Origin: Bacillus sp. CH30_1T | GTDB lineage: Bacteria; Bacillota; Bacilli; Bacillales; Bacillaceae_B | Reading direction: 5' to 3' | DNA: 64,000 nt | NCBI RefSeq assembly: GCF_008364765.1 | Contig: NZ_VTUY01000006.1 | Coordinates: 241,169 to 305,168 of the forward strand | Shown here: positions 45,377 to 55,029 of the stretch, piece by piece | How positions within the stretch are numbered: position 1 is the first letter of the stretch | Layout of the letters: each line of letters starts with the position of its first letter | Notes under the pieces: generated by a model | Told to the model about the DNA's origin: nothing | What the model saw: only the letters and a program-made list of their open reading frames with translations | Databases searched by the model: none | Program-made: the position numbers and the translations under genes

Positions 45377-47156
45377 GGAAATTGCTGAACATGCAACGAT
45401 GCAAAGCTTTCTAAATTGCTATTTAAGAGAAACAGGGAACTACACTGAAGAGAGCGGCTACGACAATGATCCGTCATTTGGGCAGTTTGAGAAAGTCATC
45501 GTCTCTCATTTGGTTCTGCAGCAGATTGAATTGATTATACCAGTGAAATATTGGTCTCTTACGGATCGTCATCTATTCGGCTTCCCACTTTATTATCGAG
45601 TGGGGAAAAGCGAATTGAAACCACTCGACTACGTTACCCTTACAACACTTGTGGTGAAAGAGTTCTTACTGGATAAACGTCACCACGGGTCAGAAGATGA
45701 ACTTCTATTAAGAGTGATCCTAAGCTGCAGAAGTATTAAAAGCTATGTTGAAAGTCGGGTACAGGACAACGAGGCACTTACGGATGAAGAATTTGACTAC
45801 ATCGATGCTGAGCAATCTCTTCTATTCGGACATATGCTTCATCCAACCCCGAAAAGTAAACAAGGCCTGACGGAACAAGAAGACCATTTGTATTCTCCTG
45901 AATATAAAGGGGAATTTCAGCTTCATTACTTTAGTGCAGAGAAATCGTTGGTAGAACAGGATTCAAGTGTCGACAAATCTGCAGCTTCCATCATTTTTGA
46001 AGAGTTAAAGGAAGATTCTGATGTAGATCAGAAATGGTTACAGAAGCTGATGGAAGAAGGTGAACGCGTCTTGCTTCCTGTACACCCCCTTCAAGTGAAG
46101 ACATTATTGGAAAAGGTGAACGTACAAGACCTGATGGAAGAAGAAAGACTGGAATACATCGGTCCGTTAGGGAAGCGCTTCACGGCTACGTCATCGTTTA
46201 GAACGGTTTATAGCAAAGAATCCCGTTATATGTATAAATTCTCCGTCCCTGTCAAAATCACAAACTCTCTTCGCATCAACCAAAAGAAGGAGTTGGCAAG
46301 GGGAGTAGAAGTTTCCAGATTACTAGAAACAGAGGTGGGAAATAGCCTTAACCGAGAGTTCCCACAATTTAAGGTCATCCAGGATCCTGCTTATTTAAAC
46401 TTGGACCTGAAAGAAGAAGTTTCCGGGTTTGAGCTGGTCATCAGGGAAAATCCTTTCTATGAAAACAGTCGCGGGTCCAGCTTGATCGCAGCTTTATGCC
46501 AGGATCATGCTTATGGAGGAAAAGCCAGAATACATTCCATCATTAAAGGGATAGCGCAAAGAGAGAATAGAAGTCTGAAAGAAGTGAGCGTGGATTGGTT
46601 CGATCGATACTTATCCCTGACGCTGGATCCGATGATCTGGTTGTTCCACACCTACGGGATCGCCCTGGAAGCCCATCAGCAGAATTCGGTGATCCACCTA
46701 AGGAACGGGTATCCTGAAACCTTCTATTACAGAGATAATCAGGGATACTACTATAGTGAATCCAAAGTAGAAAAACTAAAAAATTCCCTTCCAGAATTAA
46801 ATCAAGAAAGCGACACCATTTGTGCCGATGAGGTGGCAGAGGAACGATTGCGCTATTACTTCTTCTTTAACCATTTATTCGGGCTGATCAATGGTTTCGG
46901 AGCAAGTGGTCTTATCGAAGAAGAAAGACTTATGAATCTTGTAAAGGAACGTCTGGAGTACCATGAACAGCAGTGGGGGGAAGATTCCAATCTACTGAGC
47001 AGTTTATTATATCAACCTGTCCTTCCGTGTAAAGCGAATCTACTGACCCGATTCTATGACATGGATGAACTGGTTGGTCCAATGGAATCTCAATCGGTCT
47101 ACACGATGGTGAAAAACCCCCTTGCCAAAGAGGTGGAAATCCATCATGTCCTATGA
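45363..47156 (+). CDS. rhbC: IucA/IucC-type NIS siderophore synthetase (RhbC-like)
   Basis: 598-aa NRPS-independent siderophore synthetase that condenses citrate with an N-acetyl-N-hydroxy-diaminopropane arm via an adenylate. Family motifs: GHMLHPTPKSKQG (ATP binding), VLLPVHPLQ, TSSFRTVY, FSVPVKITNSLRI and GIALEAHQQN. The RhbC position in the operon suggests it acts with the second synthetase at 49093; which of the two performs the first condensation cannot be read. ATG 45363 follows GGAGGGG. It overlaps the next gene by 11 bases. Confidence 0.92.
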   Translation: MRNSKEIAEHATMQSFLNCYLRETGNYTEESGYDNDPSFGQFEKVIVSHLVLQQIELIIPVKYWSLTDRHLFGFPLYYRVGKSELKPLDYVTLTTLVVKEFLLDKRHHGSEDELLLRVILSCRSIKSYVESRVQDNEALTDEEFDYIDAEQSLLFGHMLHPTPKSKQGLTEQEDHLYSPEYKGEFQLHYFSAEKSLVEQDSSVDKSAASIIFEELKEDSDVDQKWLQKLMEEGERVLLPVHPLQVKTLLEKVNVQDLMEEERLEYIGPLGKRFTATSSFRTVYSKESRYMYKFSVPVKITNSLRINQKKELARGVEVSRLLETEVGNSLNREFPQFKVIQDPAYLNLDLKEEVSGFELVIRENPFYENSRGSSLIAALCQDHAYGGKARIHSIIKGIAQRENRSLKEVSVDWFDRYLSLTLDPMIWLFHTYGIALEAHQQNSVIHLRNGYPETFYYRDNQGYYYSESKVEKLKNSLPELNQESDTICADEVAEERLRYYFFFNHLFGLINGFGASGLIEEERLMNLVKERLEYHEQQWGEDSNLLSSLLYQPVLPCKANLLTRFYDMDELVGPMESQSVYTMVKNPLAKEVEIHHVL

Positions 47157-47733
47157 TCATGAAGTGTTTGATCAAGAAATCCAAAAAAAGATCCAATTCA
47201 AGAAAATAGATTTTGACAAAGATGTAAAACGTATTCACAAATGGATGATGGAGGAGCATGTCCATCCATTCTGGAATTTAAATTTACCATTTGAAAGATT
47301 TCAAGACCATTTGAAAAAAGCTTTGTCTGATTCACATCAAACCCTGTACGCAGGGTATCTTGACGGCGTGGCAATGAGTTACTGGGAGGCCTATTGGGTA
47401 AAAGGCGACGTGGTGGAGGAAACGTATGCTCCTGCTCCTTTCGATCAGGGTGTGCATCTGTTAATTGGAGAGAGGGAGTATCTTGGTAAAGGACTTTCCC
47501 TGCCATTATTACGAGCGATGGTTTCGTATCAGTTTCAAGTAAAGATGACTACTAAAGTCGTAGCGGAGCCGGATATTCGTAATGACAAAATGATCCATGT
47601 TTTTGAAAAGTGCGGTTTTAAACCGGTTAAACCGATCACTCTCCCAGACAAAACCGGACTGCTAATGTTTTGTGAGAGAAGCGAATTTGAAAAGAGGTGG
47701 CTGAATGAAGGACTTCACGAACACATCAAATGA
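47146..47733 (+). CDS. rhbD: siderophore N-acetyltransferase (RhbD/IucB-like, GNAT)
   Basis: A 195-aa acetyltransferase of the siderophore AlcB/IucB GNAT branch, expected to acetylate N-hydroxy-1,3-diaminopropane. Visible are KIDFDKDVKRIHKWMMEEHV, WEAYWVKGD, the acetyl-CoA loop region GEREYLGKGLSLPLLRAM and the C-terminal FEKCGFKPV typical of GNATs. ATG 47146 is selected for GAGGTGG about 8 nt upstream rather than the in-frame ATG at 47122. Its 3' end overlaps the monooxygenase by 29 bases. Confidence 0.92.
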   Translation: MSYDHEVFDQEIQKKIQFKKIDFDKDVKRIHKWMMEEHVHPFWNLNLPFERFQDHLKKALSDSHQTLYAGYLDGVAMSYWEAYWVKGDVVEETYAPAPFDQGVHLLIGEREYLGKGLSLPLLRAMVSYQFQVKMTTKVVAEPDIRNDKMIHVFEKCGFKPVKPITLPDKTGLLMFCERSEFEKRWLNEGLHEHIK

Positions 47734-49054
47734 ATTATATGACGTCATCGGAATAGGATTGGGTCCGTTTAATCTAGGGTTAGCCGCCTTATTGGACTCT
47801 GTACCCGAAGTGAAAAGTGTATTTCTGGAGAAAAAGAAAACCTTCAATTGGCATCCGGGAATGTTGATTGACGGAACGACCTTACAAGTGCCGTTCTTTG
47901 CTGATTTAGTCAGTATGGCAGATGTACGAAGTGATTACAGTTTTCTCCGCTACCTGGAGGCTCATAACCGCTTATATCACTTTTATTTCCTGGAAAAATT
48001 TCACATCCCAAGAAAAGAATATAACCATTATTGCCAATGGGTGAGTGAGCAGTTGGATACTTGCCGATTTGGAATGGATGTTCAAGGGGTTGTTCCAGTC
48101 CAATTGGGAAGTGGGGACAGTGTATATGAAGTCACCGTATGGAATGATGCCCTTCAACAAACAGAGACTATGTTTACGAAACATCTCGTACTTGGAATTG
48201 GTTCTGTTCCTTCCGTACCTGAAGCATTTCAGGAAATGCTGGGGAAAACCGTATTTCATAGTGCCGATTATTTATCCAATAAGGAGATATGTGCAAATGC
48301 TGAATCCGTTGCCGTGATTGGATCCGGCCAAAGTGCAGCCGAAGTGTTTCTCGATGTAGCCAAAGAGCAGGAGAATCAAGGATTTTCACTGCAATGGTAT
48401 ACACGTTCAAAGGGATTCTTCCCGATGGAATATTCAAAACTGGGCCTTGAGTATTTTTCGCCCGATTATACCCGGTTCTTTTATCAGCTTCCACAGGAAA
48501 AGAAGGATTGGCTCCTAAAGGAACAAGATCTTCTTTATAAAGGCATCAGTTCAGAGACGATAGCCGATATATATGATTATTTATATGATCGATCCGTTGG
48601 GAACGAGGAGCCGAACATCGCCTTGCAGGCCATGACAGAGATCGTCGGCATCGAAAAGACGGAAACGTGCTTTGAGCTGCTTGGCTATCATCGGATCATG
48701 GATGAACATTTCGTTGATAAGGCAGATATCATCATTCTTGGAACGGGCTACAAGCCTGCATTCCCGGGATTCCTTTCGAAAATGAAAGAATGGATTGCCT
48801 GGGATGAGTGTGATAGATACAAAGTCAAGGAAGATTATCGATTAGAAACCTTTGTAGAAGGTCCGAGTGAAATCTTTGTGCAGAACGGTGAAATGCATAC
48901 TCACGGAGTCGGGGCACCTGATCTTGGACTCGGTGCACACCGTAATGCGATCATCATCAATACCATAACAGGAAGAGAAGTATATCCGGTTCAAAACAAA
49001 AATGTGTTTCAAACCTTTGGAACGAAAGCAGCGCACATTCCGGTTCCTCTCTGA
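47705..49054 (+). CDS. rhbE: siderophore amine N-monooxygenase (RhbE/IucD-like)
   Basis: 449-aa FAD/NADPH-dependent N-hydroxylase, predicted to act on 1,3-diaminopropane. FAD site IGIGLGPFNLGLAALL (about 15-30), the family block FADLVSMADVRSDYSFLRYL, NADPH site VIGSGQSAAEVFLD and the C-terminal ATGY-like ILGTGYKPAFP are present. The length is typical of IucD/RhbE. GAGGTGG lies upstream of ATG 47705 within the acetyltransferase gene, so translation is coupled. The substrate is assigned from operon content. Confidence 0.94.
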   Translation: MKDFTNTSNELYDVIGIGLGPFNLGLAALLDSVPEVKSVFLEKKKTFNWHPGMLIDGTTLQVPFFADLVSMADVRSDYSFLRYLEAHNRLYHFYFLEKFHIPRKEYNHYCQWVSEQLDTCRFGMDVQGVVPVQLGSGDSVYEVTVWNDALQQTETMFTKHLVLGIGSVPSVPEAFQEMLGKTVFHSADYLSNKEICANAESVAVIGSGQSAAEVFLDVAKEQENQGFSLQWYTRSKGFFPMEYSKLGLEYFSPDYTRFFYQLPQEKKDWLLKEQDLLYKGISSETIADIYDYLYDRSVGNEEPNIALQAMTEIVGIEKTETCFELLGYHRIMDEHFVDKADIIILGTGYKPAFPGFLSKMKEWIAWDECDRYKVKEDYRLETFVEGPSEIFVQNGEMHTHGVGAPDLGLGAHRNAIIINTITGREVYPVQNKNVFQTFGTKAAHIPVPL

Positions 49055-49092
49055 TACAAAGAAAATATAGACTAAGTGAAAGAAGGGATAAT

Positions 49093-50913
49093 ATGTTATT
49101 CAGTGAAGAAATTCAACGTGTTTTTAAGAGTGATAGCTGGAAGAAAGTAAACAAGAAATTGATAGGTAAAATGCTGTCTGAGTATATGTATGAAGATATG
49201 ATCCGACCAGAAATCCTCTCAGAAGAAGGAGAGGATATTGAATATTCCCTGCAGGTCACAGATTCCAAGCACTATCACTATATCGCACAAAAACGATTGT
49301 TTGATAGTTTCGATGTGAAATGGATGACGGTATATATCGTTGAAAATGGAGGAAGAAAGGAAGCTGATAGTGCAATAGAGCTATTGGTCGATCTCCAGGA
49401 GGTAATCGGGATGTCATCTGAGACGGCAGGGCATTTAATCAAGGAAATGAACAGTACGTTAATAGCGGATGCCCATCTTCTTGAAAAAGAAACCAAAACA
49501 TCGGACGAACTGATTCTTGAAGACTACGCTACCCTCGAAGGTTATATGACAGGGCACCCATGGATTACATATAACAAAGGGAGAATCGGGTTCGGATATG
49601 ATGATTACCTTGCCTTTGCTCCTGAACATCAGAAAGAGGTCAAGCTTTCCTGGATTGCTGTTCAAAACGACCTTGCATCTTTTCAATCGGTGGAAGGATT
49701 GGATTATCAAACGTTGATCGCTGGTGAACTGAGTGAGGAAGATCGAATCCGTTTTGATGAGATCGTCAAACAAAATGGAAGCGAACCATCGGAATACTAT
49801 TTCTTGCCGGTGCACGAGTGGCAATGGAAAAACACACTGATTCAGAATTTCCCCGAGGAACTGGCCATGGGCCGAATCATTCCTTTAGGAGAAGGAGAAG
49901 ACCGCTACCTTCCTCAGCAGTCGATCCGCACATTTGTGAATCGAACGAACAAAGATAAGCATCATGTGAAGCTTCCGATGAGTATATTGAACACCCTTGT
50001 ATATCGGGGATTGCCATCTGAACGAACCGTGATTGCTCCTAAGGTGACAGAGTTCATTAAAGGAATGGCTGAAAAGGATCCATTTTTAAAAGATGAATGC
50101 CGGGTCATCCTGCCAGGGGAAAATGCCAGTATGAATGTAAATCACCGCTATTATACACAATTAAAGCAGGCTCCTTACCAATACTTGGAAATGCTTGGAA
50201 CCATATGGAGAGAAAGCATCTATACGTATTTAGAAGACGGCGAACAAGCGATTACACTGGCTGCCTTATTGTATGAAGATCATAACAATAAACCGTATGT
50301 TGTCAGTTTAATTGAACAATCAGGTCTGGACTCAGAAGAATGGATGAAGCAATTTTTCAAAGTCGTAATGGATCCTCTCCTTCATTACCTCTACCAATAC
50401 GGAACGGTATTCTCTCCTCATGGACAAAATACGATTGTCGTGTTGAAGGAGGCAAAGCCTCACCGTTTAGCGATTAAAGATTTCGTTGATGATGTCAATA
50501 TTTCAGATCAGGATTTTCCGGAGCTGCAAGGGCTATCAGCTGAATTTAAAGCGGTCCTCCGAACAGAGCCGCCTGAAGGGCTTACACAGTTCATCTTCAC
50601 AGGTCTCTTTATTTGTCACTTGAGATACTTGAGCAACCTGTTAAAGAACAATGAAGTGATGGAAGAAGAAACATTCTGGGGTCTCCTTGCTGACTCAATA
50701 ATCAACTATCAGGAACGATTCCCGCAATTACAAGAACGTTTCAAGCTATTTGACTTCTTTAAACCTGAGCTTACGAAATTATGCCTGAACCGGAACCGTA
50801 TGGTGGACTACGGATACTCTGATGACGATGACCGCCCACATGCTTCCGAATTCGGGAAAGTAACAAACGCTTTGGCTGCATTTAAAATAAACCCGACTGT
50901 TGGGTCAATCTGA
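49093..50913 (+). CDS. rhbF: IucA/IucC-type NIS siderophore synthetase (RhbF-like)
   Basis: 606-aa second NIS synthetase. The motifs are GHPWITYNKGRIGFGYDDYL, YFLPVHEWQW, QQSIRTFVNRTNKDKHHVKL, KLPMSILNTLVYRGLPS and FSPHGQNTIVVLK, placing it in the IucC/RhbF group that adds the second arm to a citryl intermediate. A 38-bp gap without terminator separates it from rhbE, and 47 bp separate it from the aspartokinase that follows. With rhbC it completes a two-synthetase pathway giving a citrate di-hydroxamate. Confidence 0.93.
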   Translation: MLFSEEIQRVFKSDSWKKVNKKLIGKMLSEYMYEDMIRPEILSEEGEDIEYSLQVTDSKHYHYIAQKRLFDSFDVKWMTVYIVENGGRKEADSAIELLVDLQEVIGMSSETAGHLIKEMNSTLIADAHLLEKETKTSDELILEDYATLEGYMTGHPWITYNKGRIGFGYDDYLAFAPEHQKEVKLSWIAVQNDLASFQSVEGLDYQTLIAGELSEEDRIRFDEIVKQNGSEPSEYYFLPVHEWQWKNTLIQNFPEELAMGRIIPLGEGEDRYLPQQSIRTFVNRTNKDKHHVKLPMSILNTLVYRGLPSERTVIAPKVTEFIKGMAEKDPFLKDECRVILPGENASMNVNHRYYTQLKQAPYQYLEMLGTIWRESIYTYLEDGEQAITLAALLYEDHNNKPYVVSLIEQSGLDSEEWMKQFFKVVMDPLLHYLYQYGTVFSPHGQNTIVVLKEAKPHRLAIKDFVDDVNISDQDFPELQGLSAEFKAVLRTEPPEGLTQFIFTGLFICHLRYLSNLLKNNEVMEEETFWGLLADSIINYQERFPQLQERFKLFDFFKPELTKLCLNRNRMVDYGYSDDDDRPHASEFGKVTNALAAFKINPTVGSI

Positions 50914-50960
50914 TCCTCTAATCAATAGCGATAATTTTTAAATAGAAAGGCGGCTCACCT

Positions 50961-52190
50961 TTGAGTACAGTTGTTGTGCAGAAATTCGGTGGAACCTCTG
51001 TTGGTTCTACCGAGAGAATAAAACGAATGGCAGACAGAGTCATACAGGAGAAGGAAAAAGGTCATGACGTCGTTGTAGTCGTTTCTGCAATGGGGAAAAC
51101 CACCGATACACTTGTAAAGTTAGTTAGTGACATCACAAGTGAACCAAGTAAGAGAGAGATGGATATGCTACTGTCAACAGGTGAACAAGTAACGATTTCC
51201 TTACTGACAATGGCTCTTCAACAACAAGGGGTGGAGGCCATTTCTTTCACAGGATGGCAGGCTGGCATCCGAACGGATTCCATCCTTGGAAATGCTCATA
51301 TTCAATCCATTGATACAGGTCGCATTCTAAACGAATTGGAGAATGGTCAAGTGGTGGTGGTCGCAGGTTTCCAAGGAGTCACGGAGGGTGGGGACATTTC
51401 CACTTTGGGAAGAGGAGGATCCGATATCACGGCAGCTGCTCTTGCGTCCGCGTTAAAGGCAGATAGGTGTGACATCTATACGGATGTCGACGGAGTATAC
51501 ACCTCAGATCCAAGGTATGTTCCCAATGCTTCGAAAATCCCTTCCCTTTCCTATGAAGATATGCAGAATTTAGCCTCCATGGGAGCAGGTGTACTACATC
51601 CAAGGGCGGTTAAACACGCGAAAAAATATGGAATTCCTCTCTATATAAAATCCAGCTTTGAAAAGGGAAGGGGGACCATGATTCATGGAAAGGCAAAACA
51701 GACTGGATTCCCCCCTGTGATTGGTGTCACATTTGAAGTGGATATCAATCGATTAGAGGTCTTTGATTGTAAAAATATTGAGGGTTTCCAAGAAGCAATA
51801 ATGTGTGAACTGGCCTCACATCACATTCAGGCCGATGTTTATAAACAAAGCTGTAGAGACTCATTATCCTTATTGGTCAAGGAACAAGAGCATCAAGAGG
51901 TATTAACGATTTTGGAAAGAGAGAAAGAGAATTGGAAGTACTCACGAATTGAACGAAAAGGAGGTCTATCTAAGGTCTCGGTAATCGGGCAAAATATTAA
52001 ATCACAGCCGGCCATAAAAATGGAAATGTGCAAAGTTTTATTGGAAAATGCCGTGAGAGTGAAATTAGTAGGTGAATCTGCTATTAGCGTTACGGCAGTC
52101 GTTGAGAGAAGCCAGGTCCAGCTGGCGGCAGAACGTTTGCACACCGGGTTTGGATTGGATTATGAAGCCGTGATGATGGCTTCAGTGTGA
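50961..52190 (+). CDS. aspartokinase, siderophore-operon copy
   Basis: 409 aa, paralogous to the enzyme at 34806. The N-terminal two thirds are nearly the same (KFGGTSVGSTERIKRM, SKREMDMLLSTGEQVTISLL, GRGGSDITAAALASALKADR), while the C-terminal ACT region is strongly different (VTFEVDINRLEVFDCKN). It starts with TTG-AGT like its paralogue after an AAAGGCGG ribosome site. There is no terminator between rhbF and this gene, so it should be under Fur control. It likely boosts aspartyl phosphate, and hence aspartate semialdehyde, for diaminobutyrate synthesis under iron limitation (inference). A strong terminator follows. Confidence 0.92.
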   Translation: MSTVVVQKFGGTSVGSTERIKRMADRVIQEKEKGHDVVVVVSAMGKTTDTLVKLVSDITSEPSKREMDMLLSTGEQVTISLLTMALQQQGVEAISFTGWQAGIRTDSILGNAHIQSIDTGRILNELENGQVVVVAGFQGVTEGGDISTLGRGGSDITAAALASALKADRCDIYTDVDGVYTSDPRYVPNASKIPSLSYEDMQNLASMGAGVLHPRAVKHAKKYGIPLYIKSSFEKGRGTMIHGKAKQTGFPPVIGVTFEVDINRLEVFDCKNIEGFQEAIMCELASHHIQADVYKQSCRDSLSLLVKEQEHQEVLTILEREKENWKYSRIERKGGLSKVSVIGQNIKSQPAIKMEMCKVLLENAVRVKLVGESAISVTAVVERSQVQLAAERLHTGFGLDYEAVMMASV

Positions 52191-52273
52191 ATCAAAGGCA
52201 CTTGTAACCACTATGTTAGGAGCCATGTACTGGTCAAATTAAAAGATGGAGTTCCTTCTTTATAATATTTTTA

Positions 52274-52329
52274 GTGAAAAAGGGGAAAAAATCGAGTTCA
52301 TCAAAACCGATTTTTCCCTCTTTTTTCAC
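52274..52329. terminator. terminator at the end of the siderophore operon
   Basis: GTGAAAAAGGGGAAAAAATCG pairs, with slight mismatch, with CGATTTTTCCCTCTTTTTTC. The A/T-rich arms allow use in both directions, also for the convergent TIM-barrel gene. Confidence 0.85.
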
Positions 52330-52391
52330 GTGGATAAGATAAGATTCAACATCATTTCCTGGGAAAAGATGTTGAACCTTGTCAGTTGAGA

Positions 52392-53153
52392 TCAGATTTT
52401 GTTATGTCGCAGGTATTCAAGACTCATCCTGACGCTGTCAAAGGGAGGAATCCTGGACTCGTCCTGTTCGACGATCCACCAGTCCACATCATTATGTACG
52501 CCATTGTCTAAGACAGAAACAATGTCCACACCACCCGCACCTAATTCAGCAAAAAATCGTTCTCCGTCCGTCGTCATATCTTTTAAATGAACCAGAGGGG
52601 TCCTTCCCTGGTAGCGTTTCAGCCAATCAACCGGACTTTCACCAGCATAGGTCAGCCAATAAATATCAAACTCCGCTTTGACCCAATGGGGATTGGTTTC
52701 AGAAAGAATCATGTCAAGTGCTGTTTTCCCGTTGGACAGTGTGGATAATTCGAATTCGTGATTGTGATAGCACAGGGTAATCCCTTCTTGTAAACACCTT
52801 TCACCAAATGAGTTAAGGTCATCGACTAATTGCACATAATGTTCCTCAGTTCTTTCTTCAGGTAGCAAATACGGACACACAATAAAGCTACTCCCAAGCT
52901 CGTGCTGATCGTGAATCACTTTGCTCACATCACTTCTTAGGTCCTTTAGCGGTATATGACTGGAAGCGACCCGCAGTTCCAACTGATCAAGTGTTTTTTT
53001 TAGCTCTTTAGCTGATAGCCCACCATATCCTGCCAGTTCTACCCCTTCATAGCCTATTTCGGCCACCTTTTGAAGTGTTCCTGTAAAGTCTTTTTCCAAC
53101 TCATTTCGCAATGTATACATTTGCAGGGCAATCGGAATTTGTTTCATCTTCAC
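52392..53153 (-). CDS. sugar phosphate isomerase/epimerase-like TIM barrel
   Basis: 253 aa of the xylose-isomerase-like (AP endonuclease 2) TIM-barrel superfamily. Visible features are the N-terminal LQMYTLRNELEKDFTGTLQK, EGVELAGYGG, LCYHNHEFEL and VKAEFDIYWL with metal-ligand-type His, Glu and Asp, and HLKDMTTDG near the end. The substrate is unknown. It follows the MarR gene by 6 bp on the same strand, so they form an operon divergent from the MFS exporter. Confidence 0.85.
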   Translation of the reverse strand: MKMKQIPIALQMYTLRNELEKDFTGTLQKVAEIGYEGVELAGYGGLSAKELKKTLDQLELRVASSHIPLKDLRSDVSKVIHDQHELGSSFIVCPYLLPEERTEEHYVQLVDDLNSFGERCLQEGITLCYHNHEFELSTLSNGKTALDMILSETNPHWVKAEFDIYWLTYAGESPVDWLKRYQGRTPLVHLKDMTTDGERFFAELGAGGVDIVSVLDNGVHNDVDWWIVEQDESRIPPFDSVRMSLEYLRHNKI

Positions 53154-53159
53154 TCACTC

Positions 53160-53594
53160 CTATCCTCTTGTCATGTTCTCATTGATTTTAGATAGAACGC
53201 TTTTATATACTTCTAATTCCTCCTCAGAAATTCCTTTAAGAAGGGTCTCTTCATATAATGCTTCTATAAATGGAGAAAGTTCATCCTTCGCTTTCATCCC
53301 TTTCTCAGTGATGAAAATAAGGAATGATCTTCTATCATCAAGGTTTCTCTGTTTGTAGATCAATTCCTTCCGTTCCAAAATGTCTAAGATCCTCGTTACG
53401 GTCGGCTGATCCTTTTCAGATTTAAAGGCCAGTTCTTTTTGACTGATTCCATCCTGCTCCGCTAATCGCTTCAACACAGTCCACTGCTCGGGTGTCACAT
53501 CAAATTCCTTCAGATGAAATGTAAGGAATCGAACAATATTCTTTACAGTATGGCTTGTATACAAGCCAATGGATTCATCACGGGACATCGTCAT
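53160..53594 (-). CDS. MarR-family repressor
   Basis: 144-aa winged-helix regulator: WTVLKRLAEQDGISQKELAFK, then recognition helix PTVTRILDILERKELIYKQ and the wing NLDDRRSFLIFITEKG. It is typical of MarR proteins responding to small molecules. The intergenic region to the divergent MFS gene carries a perfect palindrome (53680-53705) that is the likely operator. It is cotranscribed with the TIM-barrel gene. Two starts (53594, 53588) are possible. Confidence 0.9.
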   Translation of the reverse strand: MTMSRDESIGLYTSHTVKNIVRFLTFHLKEFDVTPEQWTVLKRLAEQDGISQKELAFKSEKDQPTVTRILDILERKELIYKQRNLDDRRSFLIFITEKGMKAKDELSPFIEALYEETLLKGISEEELEVYKSVLSKINENMTRG

Positions 53595-53679
53595 TATTTT
53601 TCACCTACTACATTCAATTTCTTCTCCTTATCATACATGAAATTCAGAATGATTTGAGAGGTTCTATAAAAGTATTTCA

Positions 53680-53705
53680 ATATAGTTGTTACAACAACTA
53701 TATTT
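53680..53705. promoter_or_regulatory. putative MarR operator
   Basis: Perfect palindrome: arms AATATAGTTGTT and AACAACTATATT around AC. A partial second copy (TAGCAACTAATTG) lies about 45 bp closer to the MFS gene. It is located between divergent marR and MFS genes. Confidence 0.7.
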
Positions 53706-53766
53706 ACAAATATACATGTTATAGATATAATTAGTATAGCAACTAATTGAGCGAAGGAGATTTTTT

Positions 53767-54972
53767 ATGAGTCATTCCAACCAAACAACTATATGGACAC
53801 GGCCATTTTTTATGGCATTAGTGAATAATTTTTTTATATTTTTAGTTTTCTATTCGTTGTTAACCGTCCTGCCACTTTATGTGATAGATGAACTTCACGG
53901 AACGGAAGGGGAAGCGGGTCTCGCTACAACGATTTTTTTACTTTCGGCCATCATTGTTAGGCCATTCTCGGGGAAAATCATTGAACTGTTGGGAAAGAAA
54001 AAGACGCTGATCATAAGTGTCATGCTTTTTGGGGTTTCATCATTCATTTACTTCTGGGTGAATGATTTTTATCTTTTAATGGGGCTTCGTTTTTTTCATG
54101 GAATTTGGTTTAGTATTGGTACGACGGTTTTAGTTACGATTGCCGCAGACATGATCCCTCCCCACCGGAAAGGGGAAGGGCTTGGTTATTTTGCCATGTC
54201 AATGAACGTGGCCGTGGTAGTCGGTCCGTTTATTTCGTTAGCACTTATTCAATGGATCCCTTATTCAACGTTGTTTATGGGTCTAGCCTTTGTCATCGTC
54301 ATCGGATTCCTTTGTTCATTCGGTATTCAGGATTCGGAGGACAATGAGGTGGAAGCAAATATGTCGGGACGATTAACCTTTAAGGATTTAATAGAAGTTA
54401 AAGCGATTCCGATTTCCCTTGTAGGATTCTTAACATCATTTGCTTACTCCGGGATCATGTCGTTTATATCCGTCTATGCGAAGTCTGTCGGTCTATTCGA
54501 ATCCGTCAGCTTATTCTTTGTCGTCTTTGCGGCCGCTATGCTGTTATCGCGACCTTATACAGGACGCTTATATGACAGGTCAGGACCGAATGCTGTCATC
54601 TATCCGTCACTCATTATTTTTGCCAGCGGTTTGATTCTTTTGAGTCTCACTCATTCCGTCCTTTTATTATTGGTTGCAGGAACGCTTATCGGACTTGGCT
54701 ATGGTGCTTTACTTCCGAGTTTTCAAACCATTTCCATTATGGCTTCCCCTAAGAAGAGAACAGGGCATGCGACCGCTACGTTCTTTATCTTTTATGACCT
54801 TGGCATTGCCGTTGGATCGTTTGTATTGGGAGTCATTTCATCCCAGTTTGGCTTTTCTGCATTGTATATCATTTGCAGTGGAGTGATTTTCGTCACGATT
54901 GTGGTTTATAAAGTAATAACCAACCGTGTAAATGATGATGAAATTCAGAAGGCGAGGGTATTAGAATTGTAG
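53767..54972 (+). CDS. MFS drug/metabolite exporter
   Basis: 401-aa, 12-helix major facilitator of the drug:H+ antiporter kind (similar to B. subtilis YwoG/YfkF-type proteins). Helix 2-3 loop GKIIELLGKKKTL, RFFHGIWFSIGTTVLVTIAADM in helix 4-5 and GRLYDRSGPN in the second half are typical. It is divergent from marR, so it is probably derepressed by a toxic compound. Its nearness to the siderophore operon makes siderophore export conceivable, but no Fur box is seen at its promoter. Confidence 0.88.
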   Translation: MSHSNQTTIWTRPFFMALVNNFFIFLVFYSLLTVLPLYVIDELHGTEGEAGLATTIFLLSAIIVRPFSGKIIELLGKKKTLIISVMLFGVSSFIYFWVNDFYLLMGLRFFHGIWFSIGTTVLVTIAADMIPPHRKGEGLGYFAMSMNVAVVVGPFISLALIQWIPYSTLFMGLAFVIVIGFLCSFGIQDSEDNEVEANMSGRLTFKDLIEVKAIPISLVGFLTSFAYSGIMSFISVYAKSVGLFESVSLFFVVFAAAMLLSRPYTGRLYDRSGPNAVIYPSLIIFASGLILLSLTHSVLLLLVAGTLIGLGYGALLPSFQTISIMASPKKRTGHATATFFIFYDLGIAVGSFVLGVISSQFGFSALYIICSGVIFVTIVVYKVITNRVNDDEIQKARVLEL

Positions 54973-54984
54973 ATGAATGGGGAA

Positions 54985-55018
54985 TAAGGCATCTCTCATT
55001 AGAGGGATGCCTTTTTTT
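54985..55018 (+). terminator. intrinsic terminator
   Basis: AAGGCATC pairs with GATGCCTT around a partly paired loop, followed by TTTTTTAT. It ends the MFS gene. Confidence 0.83.
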
Positions 55019-55029
55019 ATGTGGTCTAA

